Shown: one piece after another, positions 1-13,240 of the stretch | How positions within the stretch are numbered: the first letter of the stretch is position 1 | Layout: the number at the start of each line of letters is the position of its first letter | Origin: Hofstenia miamia | Lineage: Eukaryota > Xenacoelomorpha > Acoela | Assembly (NCBI GenBank): GCA_004352715.1 | Contig: SCFE01000112.1 | Span: 1,225,122 to 1,289,121 of the forward strand | Reading direction: 5' to 3' | Length of the DNA: 64,000 nt | Notes under the pieces: generated by a model | Databases searched by the model: none | What the model was told of the DNA's origin: nothing | Seen by the model: only the letters and a program-made list of their open reading frames with translations | Program-made: the position numbers and the translations under genes

Positions 1-182
1 GGGAGAATTGTGAGAGTGTTTTAGAAAATGGGAGTCATCCTGCACAGGAATACTTTAGCATAAATGCTCACCATTATATGGGAGTAAATTCACCAATAAG
101 AGTCAAAGCAAATTTATTGCGCAATATGTGTATACAAAAAGCCTACAAACTAACACATGACAAAAAAAGTAAAATATAAACA

Positions 183-200
183 AATAATAATAATAATAAT

Positions 201-248
<48 letters not shown>
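183..248. repeat. (AAT)n / (ATC)n microsatellite
   Basis: About 20 bp of AAT units pass directly into about 15 copies of ATC/CAT units. It is a compound trinucleotide microsatellite. Confidence 0.95.
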
Positions 249-1580
249 TTATTAGAATCAGAAACATTTCCAATTTTTTAATATGCTTAGGAGATAGTTA
301 TCCTAAATGTGGACAAAATGCTTTGTGCAGCTCAAGATTAACAATTTATGTTCAGTAACAATGATAATACCTTCATATAAAATGTGCAACCTCGTTAAAA
401 AATGGTCTTCAGTTGTGATGATTTTTTGTTTAATCATGACTTACTTAAATTGTCTTTGTAGGTCATGATCCAATTTACTTTCATAAATTATTGTGGATTT
501 GAATTTACATGTGCTATCATATGGTCAATGGTATGCGTTCCTACATTAAGAAATAATATATTGAATTATTGCTTCATAGTATTATTAGTAAAAAAAGAAA
601 AAATTTCATTATTTTGAATTTTTTATCCAATTTATCCTGAAGCGCACCCGGATCATTAAGTAATAGATTTAAGTTATGTGGGTTTGCGAAAGAGATCATT
701 CAATTATTTCAATTATTGCCAATTTTCTTTCAGCTTGTGACCACCGGTCACTTCAGCTATTCTGTTGATTAATGAACGAGGGCATCTGAGCGCCTTGCAT
801 TTTGCAAGGAATGCGTTGCGCACCACAGTTATTTGATATAACCCAATACAAGTGGGATTCTTTCAGACATTTAAATGATATAGTGTTTGCTCATTTTGTA
901 GACAGTTATTCATGTGAGCGCAATTAGCTGGTGATAAGGAAGAAAATGTTGAAGCAATCATCACCTGTCATTAAAATCTAGTAGACTTAAATAAATATTA
1001 AAAGTAAATATTCAATTATTTCGTCTTTGAAACTTTTGTATCGATTTGAGTGATGGTTTCCGCTTGCGACACTATTCTTTATAAGAAACTGAGTTATATA
1101 GCGAGGGCAATTGTTCTAAATATATGTACTTAAATATGCGTGTGTAGATGCGCGGTGCTTGTAAACTTTTGCTTCTTCCCACACATGACTACACTGAGAT
1201 TTTTCCCTGGGGCTATGGATGCTGCGCTTTTTCAAATTGTGTCTGCTTGATTCATTGGTAATCAATGCAGGTTATATAAAGAAGTTCTTACAGGAGACCA
1301 GTTGTAACTGAAAGTCTAACCTAACCATATCTTAGTCCTAATTTGACCCAAAGAATATAAATTTTTGTAATCTTACCCCTGTAGAATGATGGCTATTTCC
1401 TGTACTTGCATGTATGTGATTTTCTAAGAAATTCTGCATATGCAGTGGTAGCGAAATTTTCGAACTTAACATCACTTAGTGGGATTTGCACCACCAGAAG
1501 TATTTTTCGCCAACAAACTTATTTTTGTTCAATTTTTTAAACTGTTATATAAGATTAATGAGTAAAATGTTATGTGCATG

Positions 1581-1606
<26 letters not shown>
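1581..1606. repeat. (TA)n microsatellite
   Basis: Perfect alternating TA tract of about 26 bp. Confidence 0.95.
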
Positions 1607-1612
<6 letters not shown>

Positions 1613-1839
1613 TTTATATGTATATAATTTCATAAAATATCATGTTCATTGTGTATAAGACCTCTTTAATTACATACATATACATATACATGTTATTTAC
1701 ATCCATTTACTTCAAAATATGCATTTTATCGTAATCTACAATAATCACTTCAAAACTGTTCGGATGCAATGTTCGTATAAGAACTACAATTCAAATAAAT
1801 TTTATACTAATTTTAATTTTCTTAACTACATTTATTTAG

Positions 1840-1992
1840 TTTTTTTATTGGCCAATTTTGAAGTTCACTCAATTGAAATCATCAACCCTCCAAAATCAAC
1901 TGTAATTTCAACTGGCAAAGTCTTAAAGTTACAATGTGGAATAAAACGAGGCACAAGACCTAAATTCAAGTGGATTTTCAACAAAACAATTC
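1840..1992 (+). CDS. robo: Robo exon: Ig1, first half
   Basis: Encodes the first half of Ig1. IEIINPPKSTVISTGKVLKL leads into the first Ig cysteine (LQCGI), then the FKWIF tryptophan strand. The 3' end is clear: a consensus GTAAGT donor follows 1992 (phase 1). The 5' end is uncertain. An acceptor-like TTTATTTAG ends at 1839, and a second possible AG ends at 1863. The reading frame stays open upstream to 1719 and includes a hydrophobic run (YLVFLLANFEVHS), so a first coding exon with its own signal peptide cannot be excluded. Ig1 is the main Slit-binding domain in known Robos, and here it is poorly conserved. Confidence 0.75.
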
Positions 1993-2214
1993 GTAAGTCT
2001 GCTAACTGTAATAGTATTAATGCAACGATATTTGATAATGCTGTTTCAAAATCATATGAGGGCAGTAGAACACTCTTTTATTGTTCACTATCCATGAGTT
2101 ATAGCATCCTTTTTATTTACTTTTTCTTTTTGTAACTTTCTTTTTGTAAATATCAAAATCGGATTCTCCACAATTCAAATGTGTAATACTATTTCTATTA
2201 TATACCCTGATTTC

Positions 2215-2562
2215 TTATTTATCATATTGTTCATCTAATTCGCTTTTGGATAATCTTTCCATGTCCGACTCACTGATTGGTACTATTCTTTGACAGTATT
2301 CGGCCAACATTTCGCTGAATCCACCCCTCTCAAACTCAGGCCTGCATTCTAGATCCATTATTTTGCATGTATTTAGTTAGCATTCTAAGCTAACTAGCAA
2401 TGTTCCGGGTAATTTTTTAAGCCGAGTCATCATTCAACAAATGTTTTCCTTATAAGTTGCAAGTATATCTCGAAAATTACTGTAAGTATTTTGCTTAGTG
2501 TTGCCAGTTACGATTTCGGTGAACCACCTCTGTTTATAATAGCAAAGTACAATGTTAATCAC
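2215..2562 (-). pseudogene. Unassigned coding relic with two in-frame stops
   Basis: Read on the minus strand, a single frame runs about 115 codons with a mixed, charged composition unlike the surrounding AT-rich DNA. It is interrupted by TGA at 2434-2436 and TAA at 2377-2379 and ends at TAA 2215-2217. The last 47 codons are open from an ATG at 2356-2358 (MDLECRPEFERGGFSEML..., ending in SKSELDEQYDK). Upstream, in the same frame, are QRWFTEIVTGN and YSNFRDILATYKEN. There are no frameshifts, so it looks like a fairly young relic inactivated by point mutations (either stop could derive from a CGA or CAA codon). I do not recognise the protein. It could be a retrocopy, a transposon gene or an old exon. 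Confidence 0.5.
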
Positions 2563-2783
2563 TAAAATATGGAACATATTCATGCAAGATATGTTAATAC
2601 ACATCGAATTCTCAAAATATTAAAATCAACACATTCATGAAATTTCTGTTATTAGAGTACATGAAGTAATAGTCACGATGATGCAAGGAAATTGAGAAAC
2701 TATGATTTTAGAGTCTGTGAAGTCGGTAGTACCTTAATTGATTAGACTACTAAAAGGCTTGATATTATTGTGAGAGTGTGTAC

Positions 2784-2950
2784 ATTACATAATGGCCTCT
2801 TTTTGAGGAGGCCAATGCATTACATGTATTTCAACATCTATATCAGGAACTGGTTAGTATAGAGCTTAGGTTTCAGCACAGTACTTAAACAATTTTTGAC
2901 GTAAGCCCTAATGAAATAAATCCGAAAAAAATTCTGTAGTGAATTTGTAT
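2784..2950. repeat. Partial copy of a dispersed repeat (family of 7833-8412)
   Basis: Starts with ATTACATAATGGCCTCTTTT and ends near ATTCTGTAGTG. It aligns along its whole length, with scattered changes, to the left arm of the element at 7833-7993 (shared blocks: AACTGGTTA, TTTCAGCACAGTA, TTTTTGACGTAA/ACTTTTGACGTAA). Confidence 0.75.
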
Positions 2951-3291
2951 CATTTGAAATGCAGATGTGGAGTAGTTCCATAGTAATCTGGAAGAAATCT
3001 TAAGACAACTCAAAATTAATCTAGTAACAAGATTTCCGAAGTTAAGGAGTTGTGAGAGATTCTGTAAACTGATGATGATTTATCACAATCATTATGATAC
3101 CAAATATGTTTCGCACTCTGCATATGATGGAAGAAACTAACAATTTCTTTGGAATATGAAAATACCGCTTCAGAATTCTCACAAAAGTTTCATTTGTTCA
3201 TTTTAACGCACTATTGAATTACTTTTATTCAATACAAATCCGTCATAATACAAGTTAGCAATTTTTGTAATATTAATTGCTTTATATTTAG

Positions 3292-3444
3292 TTCGTCCCG
3301 ATGGAAAGCGAATTTTGATTAATTCAACATCGGGGACGTTAACAATCACTACAGTAACTGACGATGACTTTGGAAAGTATCAATGCCAAGTATCAGATGG
3401 TAGGCACACCACTCACAGTGATCGAGCATCGGTGGCAAAAGCAA
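3292..3444 (+). CDS. robo: Robo exon: Ig1, second half
   Basis: Encodes RPDGKRILINSTSGTLTITT, then DDDFGKYQCQVSDGR, the canonical Ig D-x-G-x-Y-x-C motif carrying the second Ig1 cysteine. The acceptor TATATTTAG ends at 3291 and a GTAAGT donor follows 3444. Length 153 nt, phase 1 in and phase 1 out, matching both neighbouring exons. Confidence 0.88.
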
Positions 3445-4691
3445 GTAAGTCAATAAACCCATCCCTTCGTCCACCACATACTTTAAACTATTGACGGAAA
3501 ATATGTTTTACAATTTTCTGTTTGCAATTCGATGTGACAGGATTTTTATGCATTGGGGATGGTAAAAATCAAGATCACTTTAACATTTCTGAGATTTGGT
3601 TGGCAGCTAAACAGTAATATGCCAAACAAAATTAATTTGAAAATAATACAATACCCATGTTTTTTTCAAAATATTTTAATCATTTGTAGGATTTTTTATG
3701 GATGGAGAGTGGGAAGAATTCTTGTCCCACCGACAATCCTAGCAGGTAGAGTTAGACTTGTTGGTAGTAATAATTTATTTTTATTTCGAAATTGGAAAAT
3801 TTGTTGAACTAGTTTATCAAATATATCATTTCTATATTTACTTGCATAAACTGGGATTGACGTTTTTCATTTTTCAGCCAGATCTGTATCTAAGTTGTTC
3901 CCTAAAAATTTTAGTTCTTCTCAATGGTAAATAGAACACAATGAATGTTGATTTTTAATTACATTTGAATCAGAACATGTCCTTGTATCGAAGCTAAGGA
4001 ATTTTGCAAGACGTTGAGTGACAGATTTCCAATTAATCCCAAGAAATTTTGCAATTTGCTAACTCCATGACGATATAATGTATGTTAATTAATGCGTGTA
4101 AGGAATTCGAGCTTGTTGCGACATGTAGTAAGACTAATTTATTCACATGGTTTCTTGCAATTCTATTACACTGAAGTTGTTAACATATATTCTTTCTTGT
4201 TCAGAGTCAATTTGAAGTTGTAATTAAGCATAATGTCCCAATAATGAAATTGCAAGGTGGCTATTTGTATGGATCTACACTGGTTTTTTACTAAATCATT
4301 CTCATATATTGTACGTTATGTCAAGATAATTGTATAATTTAAAGTTCTTGTGATTCATTTATTGAATTATTGTAAGTTAATTGAAGAATCAGTGACATAA
4401 ATTGCTTATTTAATTGTATCATTTATCTTTAATATTGTAATGCGCATTATTTATGTATAGTCTTAGGCTACTTAATTAAATTTTTCTAATACCAAATTTT
4501 ATATATATATATAAAATGGAAATTGTATTAAGCACTCTTTGACCTCTAGAATTAAAAAAATTTAATTTTTCCAGAAAAAGTAGTGAATAATTTAATATGA
4601 ATGAGTTAAGTTATTTAAAAAAAATTGACAATGTATTTAGATGCGCTTGTCAAAGTATTTAGTTCCTATATATGTTTTCATGTATTCACTA

Positions 4692-4769
4692 ATTATATAT
4701 ATATATATATATGTGTATATATATATATATTTATATATTTATATATATATATATTATTATATATTATGT
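4692..4769. repeat. Imperfect (TA)n microsatellite
   Basis: Interrupted TA repeat with TG and TTA interruptions. Confidence 0.9.
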
Positions 4770-7700
4770 ATATTATGTATATTATTATTTGTTCTTTTGA
4801 ATGTACTATAATGATTCAATAAATCAGTAGTATATGAAAATGTATACTTGCGTTGATTAATGGAAATTAAAAAATCTGAACACAAAGTTAAGAAATTCTA
4901 TTTTTATTCATAATTGTTTCAACATCTGCCGCTGACGTTCCAGTGGAATCCCTCAAAGTAATGTGTACCAAATTCTTAAATAGCTGTTTTTTATCCATGC
5001 AATCTGCAAGAAAGAACAAAGAACTGTTTTCATTGGTAATATCATGTGCTATCTTATGGCCAGTATACTGGTTAAAATTGTATAAATTATAATATTTGAA
5101 ACTATTGCACAATTTGTGCTTGATTTTTGGGTGGCCCTGTAAATGTATTCAATAAGCATCAATTGCCCCTCTTTTTAACAATAAAACAGATAGATTTTAC
5201 TTTTATTGTATGAAAGCTTTTCGATTTTAGCAATCCAGTGGAATTAGCACTGTACATTCGGAATCCTCGTTAAATATGAGAAGGCAATGTGCCATGATCT
5301 TATAGATGCTAAGCTTTAATCTAATGTTTGCATTCGCATTTTTGGCAGTGTATTGGCTAAGCAATCAATTCCGTTTAATTGGATTGTTCTTAAATCGGGA
5401 TTCTTTGTTAACTCGTAATTTTTCGCTGTAAATAACGTCTCCCTTAATTAATTTTCTTTTGTACTTGCGAACAAAACGTGTATTGATTAGATGCATGCAA
5501 CTAAATTATTCTTTCGCAAATAATTTATATTCTCGCTATGATAAATTTATTTCTAATTTCCATTATTTATTTCTCTTTTGTTGCACTTGTAAATGGAAAC
5601 TTTTTTATTTCTGTTTAAATTTCAAAAAACAGCATAAAGACATCCCACAGCCTTGATTTCTCCAAGGTCATTACTATATAAGAGTCGAGGAACGCGCACT
5701 TTCGGAAATCTATCTTTCTATTATAAGAGTTTATCTGCATTTTTACCTGGAGCAAGACCATTTTTTGAATTAAATTGCTTTTGAATTGAAAAGTAGCGCA
5801 ACAAGTTGCCTTGGTAAAGTCAATTATCAACTTTATGTTATATGGAAGGTTGTCTGTAATTGGTTAAATAACAACCAAGTTTTCTCAGCTCGTTAGTTAC
5901 AGTTTAACGTAAAGTCGATACAATGTAATCAAATTTCTTATCACAAGGCGTCTATGTTTGCAGTGATTCCACGATTCAATTACGTAGTAAATTATCTTAT
6001 TTCGATTGTTTTATTGGATCCGCCTAATTGATGTGCATACCGTCATCTTTTATCTCATGTTAGATTTATATGCTTTTTCTTTATGTTTGACTTAAAAGCA
6101 GATCAAATTATATACAGCATACTCCCATAACAGTTATCTAAATTTTGACTTTAGTCTGTTAAGTTTTTGAATAGGGTTTCCAGTGACCCCAATGGTGATT
6201 GATAACGATGTAAATTTGCAAAAACTGCACTTCACCATAGGCTCGCCACTCCACAGATTACTCGAAATATTTTTCATAAAATAATAACTAAATACATTTG
6301 AATTGTGGAGATTGTATGATATACGAATTACTAGTAGCAGTAGTAAATATTATATCACAGGTAAAAATGACAGGCACCAGTATATGACAAACGATCAACT
6401 TAATTGCCAACGACAAAAAATTGATCTGAAATTCATTATGGTTTTTGTTTTTTGTGAAAATCTGATTTTGTATTCGTATCGAATTGGGTTTCACATCAGA
6501 TTGCAAAATTTTGATTTGATTACAAACCCAGATTCACACTTTTTTCTAATCGTGTACCTTTGAAGTTCTTTTTTTTGCATCAAGAATTAACAAATTTGAA
6601 TAATCTAATTGGATCTTTGTGCCTTAAGATGCTAATTTATTCAATTATATTAATCGATTCAAGGGCTTCTATTAAATTGCTATGTAAATTGTGCTCTCCC
6701 AAAACTTAACTAAATACCTCTCCTATAGTGATCAAAATAGTTGTAGAATAAAATGATGTTATGATGTTATGCACAAGCCAAATCTGAATGTGGTCTTAAT
6801 ATTTTCGCCCTCTCGTATGTAATTCCCACAGAATGTGTACCAATTCCAATTATTTCGTAGGTATCGTCGTCTTATACATTCCATTGACTCAACTGTGTTT
6901 GAAGTGCGAATTAATAAACTTAAGTTAATAAGGAACTGCTAAACGCAGATGCTATTTTGGATTGGGCAAACCAAATCTAGCAGACAAAATAATAAGTTCA
7001 CTGTGCTTTATGCTTATAAATTCGAGACTTAATAACTTATTTTTTCTCAATTTAAAGTCAATCTGAACTTTTGCCAATTGCCATCCATTTGTTCCTTTTA
7101 TATTTTTGACAAGCGATGGAAAAGTAATGGTAATTTTTTTCTGACAAAGTTAAACAACGCAAATTTATTTTAAATATGACAGTGTGAGACTACATATCTC
7201 CGAGTCCCACAAACTTTCATATAACATTGATGTACGTATTTCACCTGGATCTGCAGTGTAGACTCTACAGATTTAACTAATACATATAGACAGACAAAAA
7301 AAGTAATTGAAAATAATGGAGAAGTAATAGGAAATAATTGGCAATTATCTGTTTTGCTTGAAGTTGCTGTGAAGCAAAAATTCTCGTTGATGAGGTAAAT
7401 AATTGTATTAAGTATTCAACATTGGCTAACAAAATCGCACTAAGTCACGAATTTGACTTTTCTGTTCTGTTATAAAAATTGTTCCTGAATCGGTTTCGAT
7501 ATATCTTGAAGCAAGGGTTGTCGGCAGAAATTCCATCCACAGTCGCTGTTATCCTAGCAAGGGAAACACTTTCCCAAACACCTTTTTCAATTGGAATGAA
7601 TTTTTTGGATAAACAGCATCTAGACATTTCATTTCAAGAGTTAACTGTAGTTATAAAATTACAAAAATTGAACTGATTTTTGCATGAAATTCTAAAGTAA

Positions 7701-7806
7701 GATAAACAGTTGAAAGAATTATAAAAACTCTGATTTGAACTATTATTCTTGAACTATGTTTAAGAATGGGCGGTTCTTTTTTAATTTAATTGCGCTTCAG
7801 CGGGCA

Positions 7807-8434
7807 CAGGGCCTACTATATACGACTGGAAAAATTACATAATAGTCTCTTTATGAGGAAACCAGTGTAGTATATGCATTTCGACACCTATATCAAGAAC
7901 TGGTTACTATTGAGGTTAGCTTTCAGCACAGTAAAAGCCGACTTTTGACGTAAAATCGAAAATAAATACGAAGCAATTCTGTAGTGCAATTTGATTTCAA
8001 TATAGTCTTGAAACGCATTAAATGTTATAAGTTAATATCTCCAAAATTTTATTTTTACAAAAATCGTAAAAATTATCCAATTTTATCATGCTATATGCCA
8101 ATCGAAAGATTTTTTATGTCGCATCTTTTGTAATCGAGATGCATAATCGTATTTTCAAAATTGAATGGGCTAGTTTCAAAATAACTTAAAAATTTGCATT
8201 TTGGGCCCAGTAGTCCATTGTTGGGAAACCATAGCTAATTCACGTTTGGTCTGATTTGCAAAATTTTTACACCATTCTATGAGCAATTGACGGAACTCTA
8301 TGAGTTTGTTATCGTTTTTAGCATTTTTTCAACAAATTAGGTGTCCGCAAAAGTTGGTTAAGTCCTGTGCTGAAGCCTCCCATAAAGAGGCTAGTATGTA
8401 ATTGTCCGGCCATGTTATACAGTAGGCTCCGGTT
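7807..8434. mobile_element. Non-autonomous inverted-repeat element (about 0.6 kb)
   Basis: The left end (GGCCTACTATATACGACTGG, then ATTACATAATAGTCTCTTTA) is matched in inverted orientation by the right end (reverse complement GCCTACTGTATAACATGGCC, then ATTACATACTAGCCTCTTTA). The inverted arms continue through TTTCAGCACAG...GACTT. No coding capacity was seen. A partial relative lies at 2784-2950. The exact ends and target duplication are unclear, so the class is uncertain (a foldback- or hAT-like MITE is possible). Confidence 0.65.
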
Positions 8435-10426
8435 GGTAATAGGCCACTTGTAACAATACCACTTAGCTTAAAATTTCCACTATTTTTCACTATTTTTTGT
8501 TAAAATTATTTTAATTTAATGAAATTATCTTTACCAGAACCTACTAATTTGGTGGACCCTGGCTGTACTTTGCCCGCTTAACTTGATGATTCAGTGCTCG
8601 ACTTGGACTGAACATTCAGTTCATTTTCAACACTTAGCTTGCGATCTGAATTCTCTTCAATCAGGCGACCACATCCATTACGAATTGTAGACATTAATAA
8701 ATACATTCAACATTTTTATTAGATTAATTTGTTATTTAGGATATCTGTAGACTTTTAAAATCCCACGTAAGTTTTCGATGTAAGTAGACCCGCTAACTCC
8801 ACGTAAAACTGGATAACACTATACCAGTATTCAGCTATTTCAGTGATAATTACAAATTTAATCGACAATTACTTTTAAATGGCAAAGTCTAATGGGAAGA
8901 ATTTTAAAGGAAGCTTTTCTTTTAAGTTTCATATGATGACATTGACATTATATCGCTACGAATGAAAGGACGAATAGGTATGATAAGTGTACGCTAGTAA
9001 AGTAAGTCGAATGTCGACTATTAGATTGTAGCACAAAGTCTTCTTAATTGGACAATTCAATTTGGACGGATCTCAAATTAATCAAATCCAATTTGAACAC
9101 TTCAGCGAATAATAAAGGGAAATTTTGATAAACAGAAACCATTAAAGTAAAATTAGACGTAGTTTATATATCGGACCGGTTAGGCTAAAATCCATTCATT
9201 ATGGAATAAATGGCATTTCAAAAAGTGTACAAAGCAAGATTCCTTCATGGCGCTATGGAAATTTAATCTGTACAGAAAGCCACATAGCAACACACACACA
9301 CACATATATATATAAGAAATGAGCGCCGAACTGGTTTTTTAAAATTATTCCCACCGTAGAGAAAAAAAAATCACAGCAAACCACCGCAATGTCCGTTTTT
9401 TTACCGCAAACCACGACAATAAACGAAATTTTACCGCGGTATACCCCCACCAATGGCTATTTCTATCTTCGTAAGAAAATATTCATATTTGTGAGTTATT
9501 TTTTTTTAGGATTATGGATCATTCGCAGAAAAGTTTAAAGACAATTTCTTACGTATTTTGTGATTTCCTTCAATTGTATTAGGGTAGTATCAAATTTTCA
9601 ATGAAATATGTAAAAATTGCTTTTAATATTTTGTATGTGAAATCTCTTAGGTTTGCTTCAGAAACAGAAATATTTAGAGATTATAAATCTTAAGACAAAA
9701 CACGTTATCTGTATAACTCTTATGCCACCGCGAGTTACTTTAATTCTCCCGCTAACCACTGCACCGCACTCATCTCTAACATATACAAAAGTGATGTATG
9801 GGCACGGGTATTATCCGGGGGTGCCGGCGAGTTTGCTTTTCATTTTAAATGTGATTGTTTTCAAAGATATAAGTGATAAATACAATGTTAAAAAATTGGG
9901 ATATAATGAATGTGAAATATACTTGAAATTTTATGGAAGTTTCTTAAACTGCTTAACAGTAATCAAAGAATGTCATTTTCGTGTACGGGTAGAAAATTTA
10001 GGGCACGGTTATGTCAGCATTTTCAAGCAATTTTCTTCAAGTTTTTTAAGAACTTTGGAAATTCTCGGATATTTACACTTCTATCGGTAAGTTTATTTTT
10101 TCACTGGAAGATTCAACGCTTCCAAAAACTTTCAACTTCTCCCCATACATAGTGTTCACATAATTAAGCTACCTACAATCCATTGCAGCAACATCTTGCT
10201 TCAGCTATTTTGTTTTCTTTAAATAGGTCGGGCATGATTTAAGGATGAAGAATGAATGAGGAGGAGTTTCACTATCCAGTGGTGTTTTCAGGCATTAAAT
10301 ATCATTTTATTAAGTGAGTATAAAGGTTAAGAAATTCATTGGCTGTGTGTGTTTAATATACACATTATGAGGAATTAAAATTGTATCGGTACTCACTCGT
10401 ACCCGACAAAAATTAGTCGCATAAAT

Positions 10427-10430
<4 letters not shown>

Positions 10431-10462
<32 letters not shown>
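10431..10462. repeat. (TA)n microsatellite
   Basis: Perfect alternating TA tract of about 32 bp. Confidence 0.95.
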
Positions 10463-10466
<4 letters not shown>

Positions 10467-13240
10467 GTATGTATTTGTGTACGTGGAGTGTAATAGGCAT
10501 TGAATAGTTATTATTGTTGTAGTATAGGAAAATCTATTTTTTACTTTTCGCGAACTTTGTTATTATAAAACCGAGTGAAAATGTAAATTGGATTTTTAAT
10601 TATTATTTTCAAAGTATAATTGCTTCACCTCAAACTCGATTTTCATTAACTCGATCTATAAGTAATAAATGATCTTGAGGGAGACAAATTCTAATTTTAT
10701 TTCCATCATAAAAGACAGTGGCGGGCTTCTTTTAAGCTACTTTCTTCTCCCTGTTTCATTATATTCTCCATAAAATCTTTTGCCCTCCTAAAAGGTTTTT
10801 ACCAAATTAATTCTCGCTTCCCATTCACTTCTGTCGTTTTACAAACAGTTTCCTTGTTACCTTATAACACTTATTTGAAGTTTGCCCGTAAAATTTTATG
10901 GTTTCCTCGATCGTAAACATACAAGTTAATTACCTTTTTACAACAATTTACGAACTAATAACAATTATATTGTAAGACGGAAACGTATTAATATTACAAT
11001 TAACGGTATTTCTAGATCTATTTACGTAAAAATAACTTTTTGTTATGGTCTTCCAGAAGAATGTGTCAGAAGCTTTCCTAAATTTTATTTTTGCCTGACG
11101 AATTATTGTCAATTCGCCCGATATCAATTAAAGTCTATAAAAACCCAAATGGCAGCATTCTTCAGCCTTGGAACACAGACGCGATCCTAGAAAATTTTTA
11201 ATGGGCGGGGGCGGCTCAAACTTTTTTACAAAAATTATTATGAAGCAATTTTTTATTTGGAAGTTATACAAAATCGAATCATATTTTGCAACAGGTGCAA
11301 TGAGATTTGTGAGGTTCTCCACAAAAACGTTAACGTATACATTTATAAACATGGGCAAGCCTGGAAGCGGTTAATGTTTCTTCGACCCTACCCGACCTAA
11401 GCAGCTTCTAACCCTACCCTCTTTATAATAATAAAAAAGTCATTGTCTTTTTTAAAAACTAGATTTTTTGTGTCCGTAAACAATGTTTATCTATTTTTTA
11501 TCATATTTTATATAATTGTTACAAATCGAATTGAAACAAGGTGAACGGTGGATCTGATCATTTAAAATATAATATATGAATTCAATTTCAATAAATGAAT
11601 CGAGTCGGTTTGTTGAACCAACACGGCAATTGCCTGCTAATTGCTGACGCGGCCCATCGGGTTAATTGTTGCAAAAATGGTTTTAATTTTATGAAAACAT
11701 TAAAAAATTTGTCAAAATATTGACATGAAATATTCACAATTTCATATAATGTTTAAATGCTCCTTGAAAAAGATTAGGACGGCCGCTGCCTTCCCTTAAC
11801 CCGCTCCTGTTTAAGCATACATGCCATTCTTAGAAAATACATTTTTTCAATTGAATATTAGAAGCTTGCTGCTCAACTGGATTTTTAGAAATGTTCTTGC
11901 GTGCCAGATACTAATAATGTAATACTTTACAGATTACTGTCCTTCTATGTATTCTTATTGAAGTTGAAGATCTCAATTTATAATCCTTTAAACTGAACTG
12001 AGGATATGCACTACCAGTCAATTTCAGCTAATTTGTTTAAACTTTGAAGGTATGCAGATTCGTTGAATAGTGCAGCGAGGTTCGTACAAGAATGTTTAGG
12101 CTTAGACTGTCAAGTGTGACCGCTTAGGTATCGTTGTAAAACAAATGAATGTATGTTATGCTAAATTAACATTTTGTTTCAATGTTTCCCCCATGTGTTC
12201 AACTGAAAACAAATTTTGACAGCGGATTTAACTGATCAAATTGCGGTCTGCAGTTGGCTATTACCAAAAATCAACAAAACATTTCCATTCCTTTGATTTC
12301 GATTTTCAATTTCTCTCTTCTGCTGAATAAATCGTCTCCCAATGTTTATCTAGCTATCAATCAATAAATTATATCTGACTGCAGCGAAAAAAACAAGTGT
12401 AGGTTTTTCTTTAAACCGTAAAATCTCTCTCCCTACTCTTTTAATTCTATTGGAATTTGCATATGTGAAACATGTGCATATTTGAAATTGCATTAGATTT
12501 GTTGTTTTTTATTGTAATTATTTAAATGGATCCAATATTTTGAGGAATAACAGGCCGTGCATACCATGGACCAATGATTCGACCCATGGGCCGAACAGAC
12601 AAAGTTTGATATGAGTTGAATTAACTAAGTTGTAATAATCAAACAATGTTGGATTATTGTATTGGTTGTGACGAACAATAAAATACGTTAAATATAACAA
12701 ATATTATACCGATAAGGCCTCAAAATTCATCAATTTTTTTAAGATACCTGGAGATTCGGTTTTAAATTGATTTTTTTTGATCGGGTAATTTTAAAATTTT
12801 TGACCTACAGGTAGGATTTTATTGGGTTAGGTTGGCTCTTCGATCTGTTGGCAACCTATTGTTTCGTTAGTAACTGTCCATTCTTTATTAATCGAAAAAT
12901 GATATTATTTATGGAGTTTTACATGAGTACGTTCTTATTACTGGAGATATTTTCCTAGAACTTTACCTTTAAGCAGGTAGTGAAATTGTTACAAAATTCA
13001 TATGGCGTATATTTTTTAATTAATCCGACACGAATAAATTATGTTGTTATGTACCATAAGCAAGATATTCTTCAAATAAATGCACTGTGCAATTTCGATT
13101 TTTACAATGTATTGTATGTTGATTTCCAGTACTTCTAAATTCGTGTTAGCTTTTTGTGTGATCTATATGTGTATCAATTGGTTGAACATTAGTTTCTATA
13201 CTGTATCTTAGTTTTGTATATTTATTCTCTTTGTTTTTAG

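Larger units (their letters stand above)
1..1839. other. Non-coding sequence upstream of the first recognised Robo exon
   Basis: Contains an (AAT)n/(ATC)n trinucleotide tract at 183-248 and a (TA)n tract at 1581-1606. No convincing coding exon, promoter or RNA gene was seen. It may be the 5' flank or an earlier intron of the Robo gene. Confidence 0.5.
1993..3291 (+). other. Robo intron (Ig1)
   Basis: 1.3-kb intron splitting Ig1. It contains a minus-strand pseudogene-like frame (2215-2562) and a partial copy of a dispersed repeat (2784-2950). Confidence 0.75.
3445..13240 (+). other. Robo intron between Ig1 and Ig2 (9.8 kb)
   Basis: Long intron holding the inverted-repeat element at about 7807-8434, (TA)n tracts (about 4692-4769 and 10431-10462) and a possible coding scrap at 4888-5112 on the minus strand. 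No exon with matching phase was seen. Confidence 0.75.

Noticed and set aside
3553-3807. 84-codon open frame just after the Ig1 exon
   Set aside because: No Ig features and no acceptor with phase 1; chance open frame in an intron.
9653-10090. 145-codon open frame on the + strand
   Set aside because: No recognisable domain, no splice context of matching phase, and an AT-driven composition. Treated as chance.
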